DNA of 12,321 bases from MADRE2 sp964397015 (GTDB lineage: Bacteria; Desulfobacterota; Desulfobacteria; Desulfobacterales; Desulfobacteraceae). The translations under genes were made by a program, and so were the position numbers. Every line of letters starts with the position of its first letter. Positions within the stretch are counted from its first letter, which is position 1. The notes beneath the pieces were generated by a model that saw only the letters and a program-made list of their open reading frames with translations, did no database searches and was not told the DNA's origin. The stretch covers positions 1 to 12,321 of the forward strand of contig CAYNHL010000109.1 in NCBI GenBank assembly GCA_964397015.1, in the 5' to 3' direction. Shown one piece after another: positions 5,431-12,321 of this stretch.

Positions 5431-8385
5431 TCACGTGGAAATTGAGTTTTTAGTGTATTTATCAAGGATTTCATGGAGCTTTTTAACCCTGATGGGCTTG
5501 GCAATATAATCGTTCATACCTGCGTCCATGCAGTCGTTGTAATCCTGGGTCATGGCGTTGGCTGTCATTGCCACCACAGGAACTTCAGGGTTCAGGACTC
5601 CGGCCTCTCCCAGCCGTATTTTACGGGTGGCTGCAAGGCCATCCATTTTTGGCATCTGTATATCCATGAATACCAGGTCATAGGGTCGGGTTTTCAACGC
5701 TGAAATTGCCTCGAAACCGTTGCCTGCGGTATCTGCGTGATATCCGTACTTTTCAAAAAGCCTCAAGGCAAGCTTCCGGTTGACAATATTGTCTTCGACA
5801 AGCAGAATTTTTACGTCATTTTCGGGTTTGTCGCTAAAATCATATTTTGTGTAAAGTTTGCGTGGCCCTGGTGACTCAGGTGACCGGGATAAATCAGGCT
5901 CTGTAAGAACTGCACGCAAACATTTGACAAGCTGTGTTTTTTTTATGGGACGCGTCAGGTAGGCGCTGAATCCGATTTCTTCCATCTGCCTGGCCTCGCC
6001 GCGTACACCGATATTGGTCAGAAGAACAAGGGGGATGTGGCTGGTCAATTGGTTCTTTTTGAGCAAAAGTCCAAGTGCTTTTACATCCTCAGGTTCGCTC
6101 AGTCTCCCGAGTATGACAAGATCGAAGCCTTTGTTTCGGGTTTGAGCTTTTTCAAGTTCCGCAATCATTTTTTTTCCTGACAGCAGTGTATGCACCCTGC
6201 ATCCTTCGGCTTTCAGGTATTCTTTCATAATCTGCTGATCGGTTTTACTGTTATCAACTATCAAAACTCTTTTGTTGCTCAGTTGCTGCAAATAAGAAAA
6301 GTCTGGATTTGTTTTATCGACTCCGGATTTTTTAAAACGTGCGCTAAAACTGAAGCATGATCCTTTTTTCCTGGTGCTTTTAACCCATATCCGGCCGTCC
6401 ATCATTTCAACAAGGTGCCTGGAAATGGTCAGACCAAGACCGGTACCGCCGAACTTGCGGGTAACCGAACTATCGGCCTGGGAAAAGGATTCAAATATCT
6501 TTTCCTGGAACTGCTTTGAAATTCCGATACCGGTATCCTTGACTGAAAAAACCAGGACAGCAAAAGCTGATGTCTCGCTTTCCCTGGAAACTCTGACCTT
6601 GATCCCGCCTTGTTTCGTGAACTTGATAGCGTTGTTAACAAGATTGATGATTACCTGGCGCAGTCGTCCTGGATCGCCTGCAAGGCTGGCCGGAACATCA
6701 GGATCGATGAAACATGAAAGCTCGAGGTTCTTGTCAAAAGCATTGGGAGCAAGCATATCGATAGTGGTTTCAAGGGTTTGCCTCAGATCGAATACAAGGG
6801 TTTCAAGTTCTAGTTTTCCTGCTTCGATCTTGGAAAAATCGAGTATATCATTGATCAGGACAAGCAGATTCTCAGCGCTGCTGTTTACAATTTCTGCAAA
6901 TTCATACTGCTCTGGGGTCAGCTGTGTATCCATGAGCAGGTTGGTCATGCCTATGACCGCATTCATAGGGGTCCTGATTTCATGTGACATGTTGGCAAGA
7001 AATTCACCCTTGGCCCTGGATGCAGCCTTTACCTGCCGGATCATTTCATTGGCATGGGCAATTGCTTTTTCAAGCTTCCGGTTGACTTCGATCAATTCTA
7101 GATTGGCGGATTCAGCTGCTGTTTTGGACTTAACCATTTCTTCATTGGTCTGCTTGGCATCGATTGCATAACCTACCTGGTCGGAAATAAATTTCAGCAG
7201 CTCGAAATCCCTTTGGTCAAAATAGGATTCATTGGTATAATGTTGAACGATCAGTGCGCCAATGACCTGGTTTCCGCTCTTAAGCGGAACTCCCATCCAG
7301 ACCTTTGGAATTGTACCAGCCATCCTGGCATTGCCGGAACGGTTCAACTCGTGGATATCAGCTTCATGCAAAAACAGCGATGTGTTGTTGTGAATCAGGT
7401 ATGCGGTAAACGTATCACCTGCGTCGGTCCGGGTAATCTTATCTTTTTCATCCACAAAATAGGGAAAGGTCAATGTGTCGGTTTTCGAGTCATACAACGC
7501 AATAATGAAATTGGAAGTGTCCAGAATGGAGTTCAGCTCGACTTGTATCGACCGGTAAAGGGCCATCATGTCATCCGTAGTATGGATGGCCTGGTAGAGA
7601 CGGTGGAGAAAACCGTGGACAAGTTCGGTGCGCTTGATGTCTGTAACGTTTGAACAGATGGCCTGGGTTCCGATGAACCGGCTGTCGGCGTCATAAAGAG
7701 GAACACCATTGACCAGAACATAGATTTTCCGGCCATCTTTGCGGCACATCTGGATTTCGTAACGGTCAGCTCTGCCTTTCTTCCGCCGCCTGTCGGCTGC
7801 CTGGACATTTTCGATGGCCCCGGGAGATACCACAGTGTTCCAGTGTTCGGACACAAGTTCTTCGACTTCGTATCCGAGCATCCGGGCAAAGGCCGGATTG
7901 ACATAGATCATAAGGCCCCGGGTGTCCTGGATTACAAATCCTTCTCCCATGCTCTGGGACAGGTCCTGGTTTACGACTAAAGGGGTTTTTGCCTTTGCGG
8001 CTGTGGTGGAAGGGTCTATTATTTCAGCGATCAGGTAAAGACGCCTTCTGAAAAAAGCGGGGAAAAGGATAATGTCAAAAGACTGGCCATTTTCAAACAC
8101 TGCCTGGAAAAATGCTCGATCTATCCTGGCAGCATCAGAGTTTGCAGTATCCGGCTTCGATGACAGAAAAAACCCGGCCGTTTTTGAAAAATATTCATTG
8201 AATTCATCGACATGGCGCACGTGAAGCAGGGTTTTGAAATCGAGTCCGCAAATCTGCCTGGATGTCCGGCCTGTCAGTTTTTGGGAAGGTTCGTTCATGG
8301 TCTTTACAGTCCCTGAACCATCCAACAGGAATACGGGATTCCGGGCTGTTTGAATCAGCTGCTGAAAAAAGGAAAAATCGCTCAA
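5431..8385 (-). CDS. Cytosolic hybrid histidine kinase, PAS-PAS-GAF-HK-REC-REC
   Basis: A 984-residue hybrid sensor kinase, counted from a TTG start. Order: divergent PAS about 4-123; PAS about 143-253; GAF about 273-408; coiled coil about 413-458; HisKA with SHEIRTP (467-473, phosphorylated His468); HATPase with N box around Asn585, DTGIGIS (617-623) and GGTGLGL (646-652); REC1 about 706-825; REC2 about 859-974. REC2 is intact: Glu864/Asp865, phosphoacceptor Asp908, Thr941, Lys963. REC1 is degenerate: Gly760 (FDLVILGRL) replaces the acceptor Asp and Arg replaces the usual Lys before Pro. There is no HPt domain or DNA-binding output, so phosphate should pass to a protein encoded elsewhere. 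An ATG at 8436 would add 17 residues, but it has no ribosome binding site and lies upstream of the predicted promoter -10 box. It would also add a misleading hydrophobic stretch. It leads the operon with the moaD-like gene and thpR. The signal sensed is unknown. Confidence 0.93.
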   Translation of the reverse strand: MSDFSFFQQLIQTARNPVFLLDGSGTVKTMNEPSQKLTGRTSRQICGLDFKTLLHVRHVDEFNEYFSKTAGFFLSSKPDTANSDAARIDRAFFQAVFENGQSFDIILFPAFFRRRLYLIAEIIDPSTTAAKAKTPLVVNQDLSQSMGEGFVIQDTRGLMIYVNPAFARMLGYEVEELVSEHWNTVVSPGAIENVQAADRRRKKGRADRYEIQMCRKDGRKIYVLVNGVPLYDADSRFIGTQAICSNVTDIKRTELVHGFLHRLYQAIHTTDDMMALYRSIQVELNSILDTSNFIIALYDSKTDTLTFPYFVDEKDKITRTDAGDTFTAYLIHNNTSLFLHEADIHELNRSGNARMAGTIPKVWMGVPLKSGNQVIGALIVQHYTNESYFDQRDFELLKFISDQVGYAIDAKQTNEEMVKSKTAAESANLELIEVNRKLEKAIAHANEMIRQVKAASRAKGEFLANMSHEIRTPMNAVIGMTNLLMDTQLTPEQYEFAEIVNSSAENLLVLINDILDFSKIEAGKLELETLVFDLRQTLETTIDMLAPNAFDKNLELSCFIDPDVPASLAGDPGRLRQVIINLVNNAIKFTKQGGIKVRVSRESETSAFAVLVFSVKDTGIGISKQFQEKIFESFSQADSSVTRKFGGTGLGLTISRHLVEMMDGRIWVKSTRKKGSCFSFSARFKKSGVDKTNPDFSYLQQLSNKRVLIVDNSKTDQQIMKEYLKAEGCRVHTLLSGKKMIAELEKAQTRNKGFDLVILGRLSEPEDVKALGLLLKKNQLTSHIPLVLLTNIGVRGEARQMEEIGFSAYLTRPIKKTQLVKCLRAVLTEPDLSRSPESPGPRKLYTKYDFSDKPENDVKILLVEDNIVNRKLALRLFEKYGYHADTAGNGFEAISALKTRPYDLVFMDIQMPKMDGLAATRKIRLGEAGVLNPEVPVVAMTANAMTQDYNDCMDAGMNDYIAKPIRVKKLHEILDKYTKNSIST

Positions 8386-8393
8386 AGATAATA

Positions 8394-8397
8394 CCTT
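8394..8397 (-). promoter_or_regulatory. Ribosome binding site for the TTG start of the hybrid kinase
   Basis: On the minus strand AAGG lies 8 nt before TTG at 8385-8383. The next in-frame ATG is about 29 codons further in and would cut into the first PAS domain. The ATG at 8436 has no such site, so the TTG is preferred. Confidence 0.5.
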
Positions 8398-8416
8398 ATA
8401 AACTAAAAAAAGGTAA

Positions 8417-8446
8417 ATTATAACGCATGGTCTCATGTAAAAACAA
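8417..8446 (-). promoter_or_regulatory. Sigma70-type promoter for the hybrid kinase operon
   Basis: On the minus strand a perfect TATAAT lies at 8422-8417. TTGTTT at 8446-8441 serves as a weaker -35 box with an 18-bp spacer. Transcription should begin near 8410, giving a leader of about 25 nt before the TTG start at 8385. The -35 match is only partial (3 of 6), so the call rests mainly on the -10 box and its position. Confidence 0.5.
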
Positions 8447-8484
8447 TATATCGTATCTGCGCAGTTAAAGCAAAAGGATAAATT

Positions 8485-8499
8485 TGATTTGACAAATCA
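8485..8499. promoter_or_regulatory. 15-bp perfect palindrome, candidate operator over the -35 box
   Basis: TGATTTG (8485-8491) and CAAATCA (8493-8499) are exact reverse complements around a single A at 8492. The palindrome fully contains the -35 hexamer TTGACA (8489-8494) of the plus-strand promoter, so a dimeric regulator bound here would block that promoter. It does not fit the FNR pattern (TTGAT-N4-ATCAA), because the half-sites are spaced differently. The regulator is unknown. Autoregulation by the NarL-type regulator of the same operon is one possibility, but the half-site does not match the NarL heptamer. Confidence 0.55.
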
Positions 8500-8519
8500 C
8501 AGGGGCTCGTGAATATAAT
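8489..8519 (+). promoter_or_regulatory. Sigma70-type promoter for the Cache sensor kinase operon
   Basis: A perfect TTGACA at 8489-8494 and a perfect TATAAT at 8514-8519 are separated by 19 bp, two more than optimal. With a usual discriminator the transcript would start at about 8525-8526, on the ATG of the sensor kinase itself, so the mRNA would be leaderless or nearly so. No other good hexamer pair is seen closer to optimal spacing. Confidence 0.6.
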
Positions 8520-8524
8520 CTATC

Positions 8525-10657
8525 ATGCGTCTTCGTATCATCATACTGATTCTTGCAGTATTTGCTTTTTTATCCGCAACCACCGGGGCCTGGCTTTACT
8601 ATTTTTCGTTCAAGAAAGCCGCTTTCCAGAGGCTCGAACAGGACACCGGGACCCGCCTGGAACTGATGAAAAGGCAGATGACATCCTACCTGACCGAACA
8701 TATCAAATCCGTTCGGGCGATGTCAGAATTAAAAGAACTCCGACGCGCCCTTGAAAAACCAACCCTGGAGTCCATTTACCAGGCCAATCGCGTTCTGGAC
8801 AGCTTTACCCGTTCCCTTGACGTCAATGTCTGCTACCTGATGGGAACCGACGGGACCACTCTTTGCTCCTCGAACAGGAATGCTCCGGACAGTTTTGTGG
8901 ACAAGAATTTCGCTTTCAGGCCCTATTTCAAGGAAGCTCTCCAGGGAAAGCCTTCGACGTATCTTGCCCTTGGCACTACGTCGAAAAAGCGCGGCATCTA
9001 CTACAGTCATCCCGTGTATGACCATCCGGAAAAACGTATTATCGGAGTGGCCATCATCAAGGCTTCAATTGAATTTATCGAAGACACCCTGTTCGCTTCA
9101 CATGAAAATCCCCTGCTGTTCACAGATCCTAACGGGGTGATTTTTATCTCGAGCAAAAACGACTTAAGGTTCATGCTGCTTTGGGAGCTGTCTGCCGACG
9201 CGATCTGGGATATCAATGAAACCAGGCAGTTCGGCAACGGTCCATGGGAATGGTCCGGTTACAGCCGGGATGAAAATGACGGGGTCACTGACACAAGAAA
9301 CCGGCAATACATGATGTCATCGATCGGGCTGGACCTTTTTCCGGGATGGCAGATTGTTCATCTCCAGGAAAAAAAAGCGCTTGAACGGCAGGTGACAGCA
9401 CCGTATATCCGCATGATCGGCCCGGTGGTGATCAGCATTTCGCTGTTGACCGGGGTTATGGTGCTGATCCTGTATCAGCTTGCCAACCGGGAAATAGTCA
9501 AAAGGAAAAGCGCTGAAAAGCAGCTGCGCCAGAGTGAGGAACGGTATCGTCACATATACAACAAAACACCGGTAATGCTGCATTCCATAGACATTTTAGG
9601 GCGGATTATAAGGGTATCGGACCACTGGGTGGAAGTCATGGGATACGATAGAAACGAGGTGATCGGCAGACACCTCACGTCATTTTTCACTCCCGAGTCC
9701 AGGGAATATGCAGAAACTGTCATTTTTCCTGAATTTTTCCGTACAGGATTCTGCAAGGAAATCCCCTACACCTATGTGAAAAAAAATGGTCAGACTATCG
9801 ACACCCTGCTCTCCTGTTACGGTGTCAGGGATGAACAGGGAGACGTGATACGTTCTCTTGCCGTCAGTGTGGACATCACGGAAAAAAACCGTGTCCAGCG
9901 GGCTCTGCAGCAGGCAAAGGAACAATTGAGCCAATATTCACACGATCTTGAAAAACAGGTTAACGAACGTACCGGGCAGCTTGTCAAGGCCCAGGAACGG
10001 TTGAAAAGTCTTTCAAAAAACATCATCGAATCCCAGGAACGGGAAAAAGCCTCGGTTGCAAGGGAACTCCACGATCACCTGGGCCAGGTGCTGACCGCAA
10101 TGCGTATAGACGCTGTATGGATGGAAAACATGCTGAAGGAAACTGATCCAAAAGCAGCTGCCAGGGCGAAAGAGATGAAGTCCCTTATCGATGATACCAT
10201 TGAAGATGTCAGGGAGATGGCCTTCAGGCTCAGGCCCAGGGTGCTGGACGATCTGGGCCTGGTGGACGCGCTGGAATCACTTCTGTCCGATTTTGAAAAA
10301 CGTTCCGGCACAGCCTGTGTGTTCACCCACAAAAAAATTCCCAAAATCAGCGACACGGTATCCACGGCAGTATACCGCATAGGACAGGAAGCGGTCACCA
10401 ATGCCCTGCGCCATTCCAATGCCACCACGATCACGGTAGATTTATCCATGGAAGACAGCGATACCCTGGTGCTTGTCATAGAAGATAACGGATGCGGGTT
10501 TCCGGCCGACAAGGCCGGCACACTGCCCCGGCTGGGGATGGAAGGCATGAGGGAACGAGCGGCCCTTGTCAACGGACACCTGGAAATCTTCTCGAAACCT
10601 GACAACGGTACGCGTATCTGCTGCAGGATAAAGGTTAAAGGACAGGATCATGATTAA
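8525..10657 (+). CDS. Membrane sensor histidine kinase, DctB-like Cache, PAS, NarL-type core
   Basis: A 710-residue inner-membrane sensor kinase. Order: membrane segment about 5-24; extracytoplasmic double-Cache domain about 35-290; second membrane segment about 298-319; PAS about 338-453; coiled coil about 455-505; HisKA_3 with RELHDHLGQ (513-521, phosphorylated His516) and LRPRVLDDLGL (569-579); HATPase with the N box around Asn626, DNGCGF (654-659) and GMEGMRER (671-678). The Cache section FAFRPYFKEALQG (129-141) followed by ALGTTSKKRGIYY (148-160) resembles the ligand-binding region of DctB, the C4-dicarboxylate sensor. Unlike DctB, the kinase core is NarL-type. A small carboxylate is the likely ligand; which one cannot be read. 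An in-frame TAA at 8516-8518 rules out earlier starts. No ribosome binding site precedes the ATG, which fits a leaderless transcript. It overlaps the response regulator gene by 8 bp. Confidence 0.93.
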   Translation: MRLRIIILILAVFAFLSATTGAWLYYFSFKKAAFQRLEQDTGTRLELMKRQMTSYLTEHIKSVRAMSELKELRRALEKPTLESIYQANRVLDSFTRSLDVNVCYLMGTDGTTLCSSNRNAPDSFVDKNFAFRPYFKEALQGKPSTYLALGTTSKKRGIYYSHPVYDHPEKRIIGVAIIKASIEFIEDTLFASHENPLLFTDPNGVIFISSKNDLRFMLLWELSADAIWDINETRQFGNGPWEWSGYSRDENDGVTDTRNRQYMMSSIGLDLFPGWQIVHLQEKKALERQVTAPYIRMIGPVVISISLLTGVMVLILYQLANREIVKRKSAEKQLRQSEERYRHIYNKTPVMLHSIDILGRIIRVSDHWVEVMGYDRNEVIGRHLTSFFTPESREYAETVIFPEFFRTGFCKEIPYTYVKKNGQTIDTLLSCYGVRDEQGDVIRSLAVSVDITEKNRVQRALQQAKEQLSQYSHDLEKQVNERTGQLVKAQERLKSLSKNIIESQEREKASVARELHDHLGQVLTAMRIDAVWMENMLKETDPKAAARAKEMKSLIDDTIEDVREMAFRLRPRVLDDLGLVDALESLLSDFEKRSGTACVFTHKKIPKISDTVSTAVYRIGQEAVTNALRHSNATTITVDLSMEDSDTLVLVIEDNGCGFPADKAGTLPRLGMEGMRERAALVNGHLEIFSKPDNGTRICCRIKVKGQDHD

Positions 10658-11288
10658 AGTGCTGCTTGCCGACGACCACAGTATTGTACGTGAAGGCCTG
10701 AGAAAAGTTCTCGAGGACAGCAGCGAGATCCAGGTGATTGCTGAAGCTGCAGACGGTGACACCGCTGTGGATAAAGTTTTGTCCTGCAAACCGGACGTGG
10801 CCGTGGTGGATATCTCCATGCCCGGCATGGACGGGCTCGAAGTGGTTACCCGCCTGAAAAGCTACTGTCCGGAGATACCGGTGCTTATCTTGACCATGCA
10901 CGAAGAAGAGCAGTACGTCATCCGCGCCATGGAAGCCGGAGCCATGGGATATGTCACAAAACAGTCAGCGCCGGAACAGCTGGTAGCCGCCGTGAAAAAA
11001 CTGCATGGCGGCGGCAGCTACCTGACACCCAAAGCTTCTGAAGCCCTGGCATTGAGGATGATCATGGGAAACCAGAAAATTTCACGGGCGGAAACACTGT
11101 CATTAAGAGAGCTCCAGGTACTGCGTAAGCTGGCCATGGGCAGCACGAACCGGGAAATAGCCCAGAGCTACAACTTAAGCATCAAAACCGTAGACACTTA
11201 CCGCGCGCGTATCCTGAAAAAACTCGGACTGAGAAACAACGCGGAACTCTCACGGTTCGCCATCCAGAACAAACTGGTAGAGTGGTAA
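10650..11288 (+). CDS. NarL/LuxR-family response regulator
   Basis: A 212-residue two-domain transcription regulator. The receiver domain (about 3-118) has the acidic pair Asp8/Asp9, phosphoacceptor Asp54 (VVDISMPGMDG), Thr82 and Lys104, all intact. The LuxR-type helix-turn-helix is at about 148-206 (LSLRELQVLRKLAMG, then TNREIAQSYNLSIKTVDTYR). The gene overlaps the sensor kinase gene by 8 bp, so the two should be co-translated and form a cognate pair. On phosphorylation it should dimerise and bind DNA. Probable targets are the TRAP transporter meeting it tail to tail and possibly its own promoter. It ends 3 bp from the stop of the convergent permease gene, with no visible terminator between them. 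Confidence 0.96.
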   Translation: MIKVLLADDHSIVREGLRKVLEDSSEIQVIAEAADGDTAVDKVLSCKPDVAVVDISMPGMDGLEVVTRLKSYCPEIPVLILTMHEEEQYVIRAMEAGAMGYVTKQSAPEQLVAAVKKLHGGGSYLTPKASEALALRMIMGNQKISRAETLSLRELQVLRKLAMGSTNREIAQSYNLSIKTVDTYRARILKKLGLRNNAELSRFAIQNKLVEW

Positions 11289-11291
11289 GGC

Positions 11292-12321
11292 TCAAACCGC
11301 CTTTTTCCGGGTGAAAAATCCAATCCAGATACCGCTCAGCAGCCAGGCATAGGCCCAGGTACCAAGGATGATGGCGGCAAAAACGACCACAATATCCCTT
11401 GGACTGCCGTTCAGGGAAAAACCGGGGACATAACCGAACAAAATAGGCCCAAGATATAAAAATTTGGCAAACTTGAAAGAGGTAAACGCGGTTTTCCACA
11501 TATTTGCCTTGGCAATGGTCGCGCCGGCAAACGCGGCAATGCACACAGGGGGAGTGATATTGGAATCCTGGGACAGCCAGTACACGATCATGTGGGCGGC
11601 AATTTCATTGACCCCAAGGTGAGTAAGGGCCGGTACCGCTACCACAGCCGTGATCAGGTAGGCGGCCGTAACAGGTACTCCCATCCCAAGTATCAAAGAT
11701 GCCAATGCTATGAGCAGTATTGTCAACAGCAGTGATCCGCCGGCAAGTTCAATCATGATATCCGCAAAGGTCAGCACAAGCCCTGAAAAGGTCAGCACGC
11801 CAATGATGATACCGATAACACCGACCGTGGCACCGATTTTGAGACTGTTTTCCGTTCCTTCTCTTGATGCCTGTACAAAGCGTTTAGGCCCGATACGGGT
11901 CTCTTTTCTCACCCAGCTGATGACAATACAGGACAACAGGCCGACAATGGCCGAATATCCAGGGGAAAAACCGTAAAGCATGAGAATGGTGATCACAATC
12001 AGCGGAATGATGTAAAACCACTGTTTTTTGAACACCTGCATGGCGGAAAATTTTGATTTTTCACCGACAATATTGTGTTTTTTAGCTTCGTAGTGAACCA
12101 TCATGAAAACGCTAAAAAAATACATCAGGGCCGGAAAGATAGCCACCAACATGATAGTGGAGTATGGCATACCGGTCAATTCCGCCATGATGAACCCGCC
12201 TGCCCCCATGATGGGCGGCATGAACATCCCGCCAATAGATGCGGCAGGTTCGATTCCGCCGGCCACATGAGGCTTGAACCCTGCTTTTTTCATCATGGGA
12301 ATGGTGAACATCCCGGTGGAT
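11292..12321 (-). CDS. TRAP transporter fused permease subunit, C-terminal part (partial)
   Basis: The reading frame is open through the window edge: the codons before the internal ATG at 12311 read S-T-G, matching the family, so that ATG is not the start. About 342 codons are visible of a protein usually above 600 residues. It is the DctM-like, large-subunit part of a 4TM/12TM fused TRAP permease, an inner-membrane secondary transporter that takes up organic acids with a solute-binding protein, normally driven by sodium. Family motifs seen: GGMFMPPIMGAGGFIMAE near the visible start, ILGMGVPVTAAYLI, and ITPPVCIAAFAGATIAKA. About eight or nine strongly hydrophobic segments are present. Fused permeases usually work with TAXI-type binding proteins; none is in the window, but it could lie upstream, outside. 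The substrate cannot be read from the sequence. The neighbouring Cache kinase suggests a carboxylate. Confidence 0.93.
   Translation of the reverse strand, partial: STGMFTIPMMKKAGFKPHVAGGIEPAASIGGMFMPPIMGAGGFIMAELTGMPYSTIMLVAIFPALMYFFSVFMMVHYEAKKHNIVGEKSKFSAMQVFKKQWFYIIPLIVITILMLYGFSPGYSAIVGLLSCIVISWVRKETRIGPKRFVQASREGTENSLKIGATVGVIGIIIGVLTFSGLVLTFADIMIELAGGSLLLTILLIALASLILGMGVPVTAAYLITAVVAVPALTHLGVNEIAAHMIVYWLSQDSNITPPVCIAAFAGATIAKANMWKTAFTSFKFAKFLYLGPILFGYVPGFSLNGSPRDIVVVFAAIILGTWAYAWLLSGIWIGFFTRKKAV

Noticed and set aside
6374..7171. 265-codon plus-strand frame inside the hybrid kinase gene
   Set aside because: It lies entirely antisense to the well-supported HisKA/HATPase coding region, and its serine/arginine/leucine-rich product is typical of a reverse-strand shadow.
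8457..8464. CTGCGCAG palindrome in the divergent region
   Set aside because: Only 8 bp with no extension; expected by chance and not placed on a promoter element.
8484..8500. FNR/CRP-type site near the sensor kinase promoter
   Set aside because: TTGAT and ATCAC are present but separated by 7 bases instead of 4; the perfect symmetry is that of the 15-bp palindrome.
8509..8754. GTG-started 81-codon frame with AGGGG upstream, overlapping the sensor kinase start
   Set aside because: It is out of frame with the kinase, its product resembles no protein, and its GTG and ribosome site lie within the promoter, upstream of the predicted transcript start.
10075..10605. 176-codon minus-strand frame opposite the Cache sensor kinase
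   Set aside because: It is antisense to the conserved kinase core, with low-complexity Ser/Arg composition and no recognisable motif.
12309..12311. ATG at 12311 as the start of the TRAP permease
   Set aside because: The frame continues upstream with S-T-G, matching the family, and the visible part begins in the middle of the permease domain.
1..12321. Window begins with GATC and ends in GGAT, suggesting a cloned restriction fragment
   Set aside because: The four-base match at the start is weak and the base after the end is not visible; it has no biological meaning here.

Overview
The window looks like chromosomal DNA from an anaerobic, Gram-negative, signalling-rich bacterium. The best guess is a sulfate-reducer-type Desulfobacterota (Desulfobacteraceae-like). 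This rests on gene content: cobalamin synthesis genes, a DUF342/FapA protein, a MoaD/ThiS-like protein ending in an IPPGTPGPYRV-type tail, multi-domain two-component kinases and a fused TRAP permease. No rRNA, tRNA or other marker fixes the taxonomy. I see no CRISPR array, insertion sequence, prophage, integrase or recognisable defence cassette.

Layout. (1) 1-2152, plus strand: the end of an unidentified reading frame, then cobO (corrinoid adenosyltransferase) and cobQ (cobyric acid synthase). The last two overlap by an ATGA and carry out consecutive steps of cobalamin synthesis. (2) 2227-4506, plus: a FapA/DUF342 protein with an unusual N-terminus built from three paired, six-fold repeated motifs. 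(3) 8385-4503, minus: a probable three-gene operon of a hybrid histidine kinase (PAS-PAS-GAF-HisKA-HATPase-REC-REC), a MoaD/ThiS-like beta-grasp protein without a diglycine tail, and the 2H phosphoesterase ThpR. (4) 8386-8524: a short divergent control region with a good promoter on each strand and a 15-bp perfect palindrome lying over one -35 box. (5) 8525-11288, plus: a membrane sensor kinase with a DctB-like Cache domain but a NarL-type kinase core, overlapping by 8 bp a NarL/LuxR response regulator. (6) 11292 to the window edge, minus: the C-terminal half of a fused (4TM/12TM) TRAP permease, meeting the response regulator tail to tail.

How it fits together. The Cache-type sensor kinase and its regulator probably sense a small organic acid outside the cytoplasm and control uptake genes; the adjacent TRAP permease is the obvious candidate target. 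The hybrid kinase has no membrane segment once its start is corrected to a TTG, so it is probably a cytosolic sensor. It ends in a receiver domain, so it needs a phosphotransfer partner encoded elsewhere. Its first receiver domain has lost the phosphoacceptor aspartate.

The most interesting points are the divergent kinase control region (palindrome, probable leaderless mRNA, mis-set start codon), the repeat architecture of the FapA protein, and the kinase/beta-grasp/2H-phosphoesterase operon. None amounts to a proven new system; each is a testable lead.
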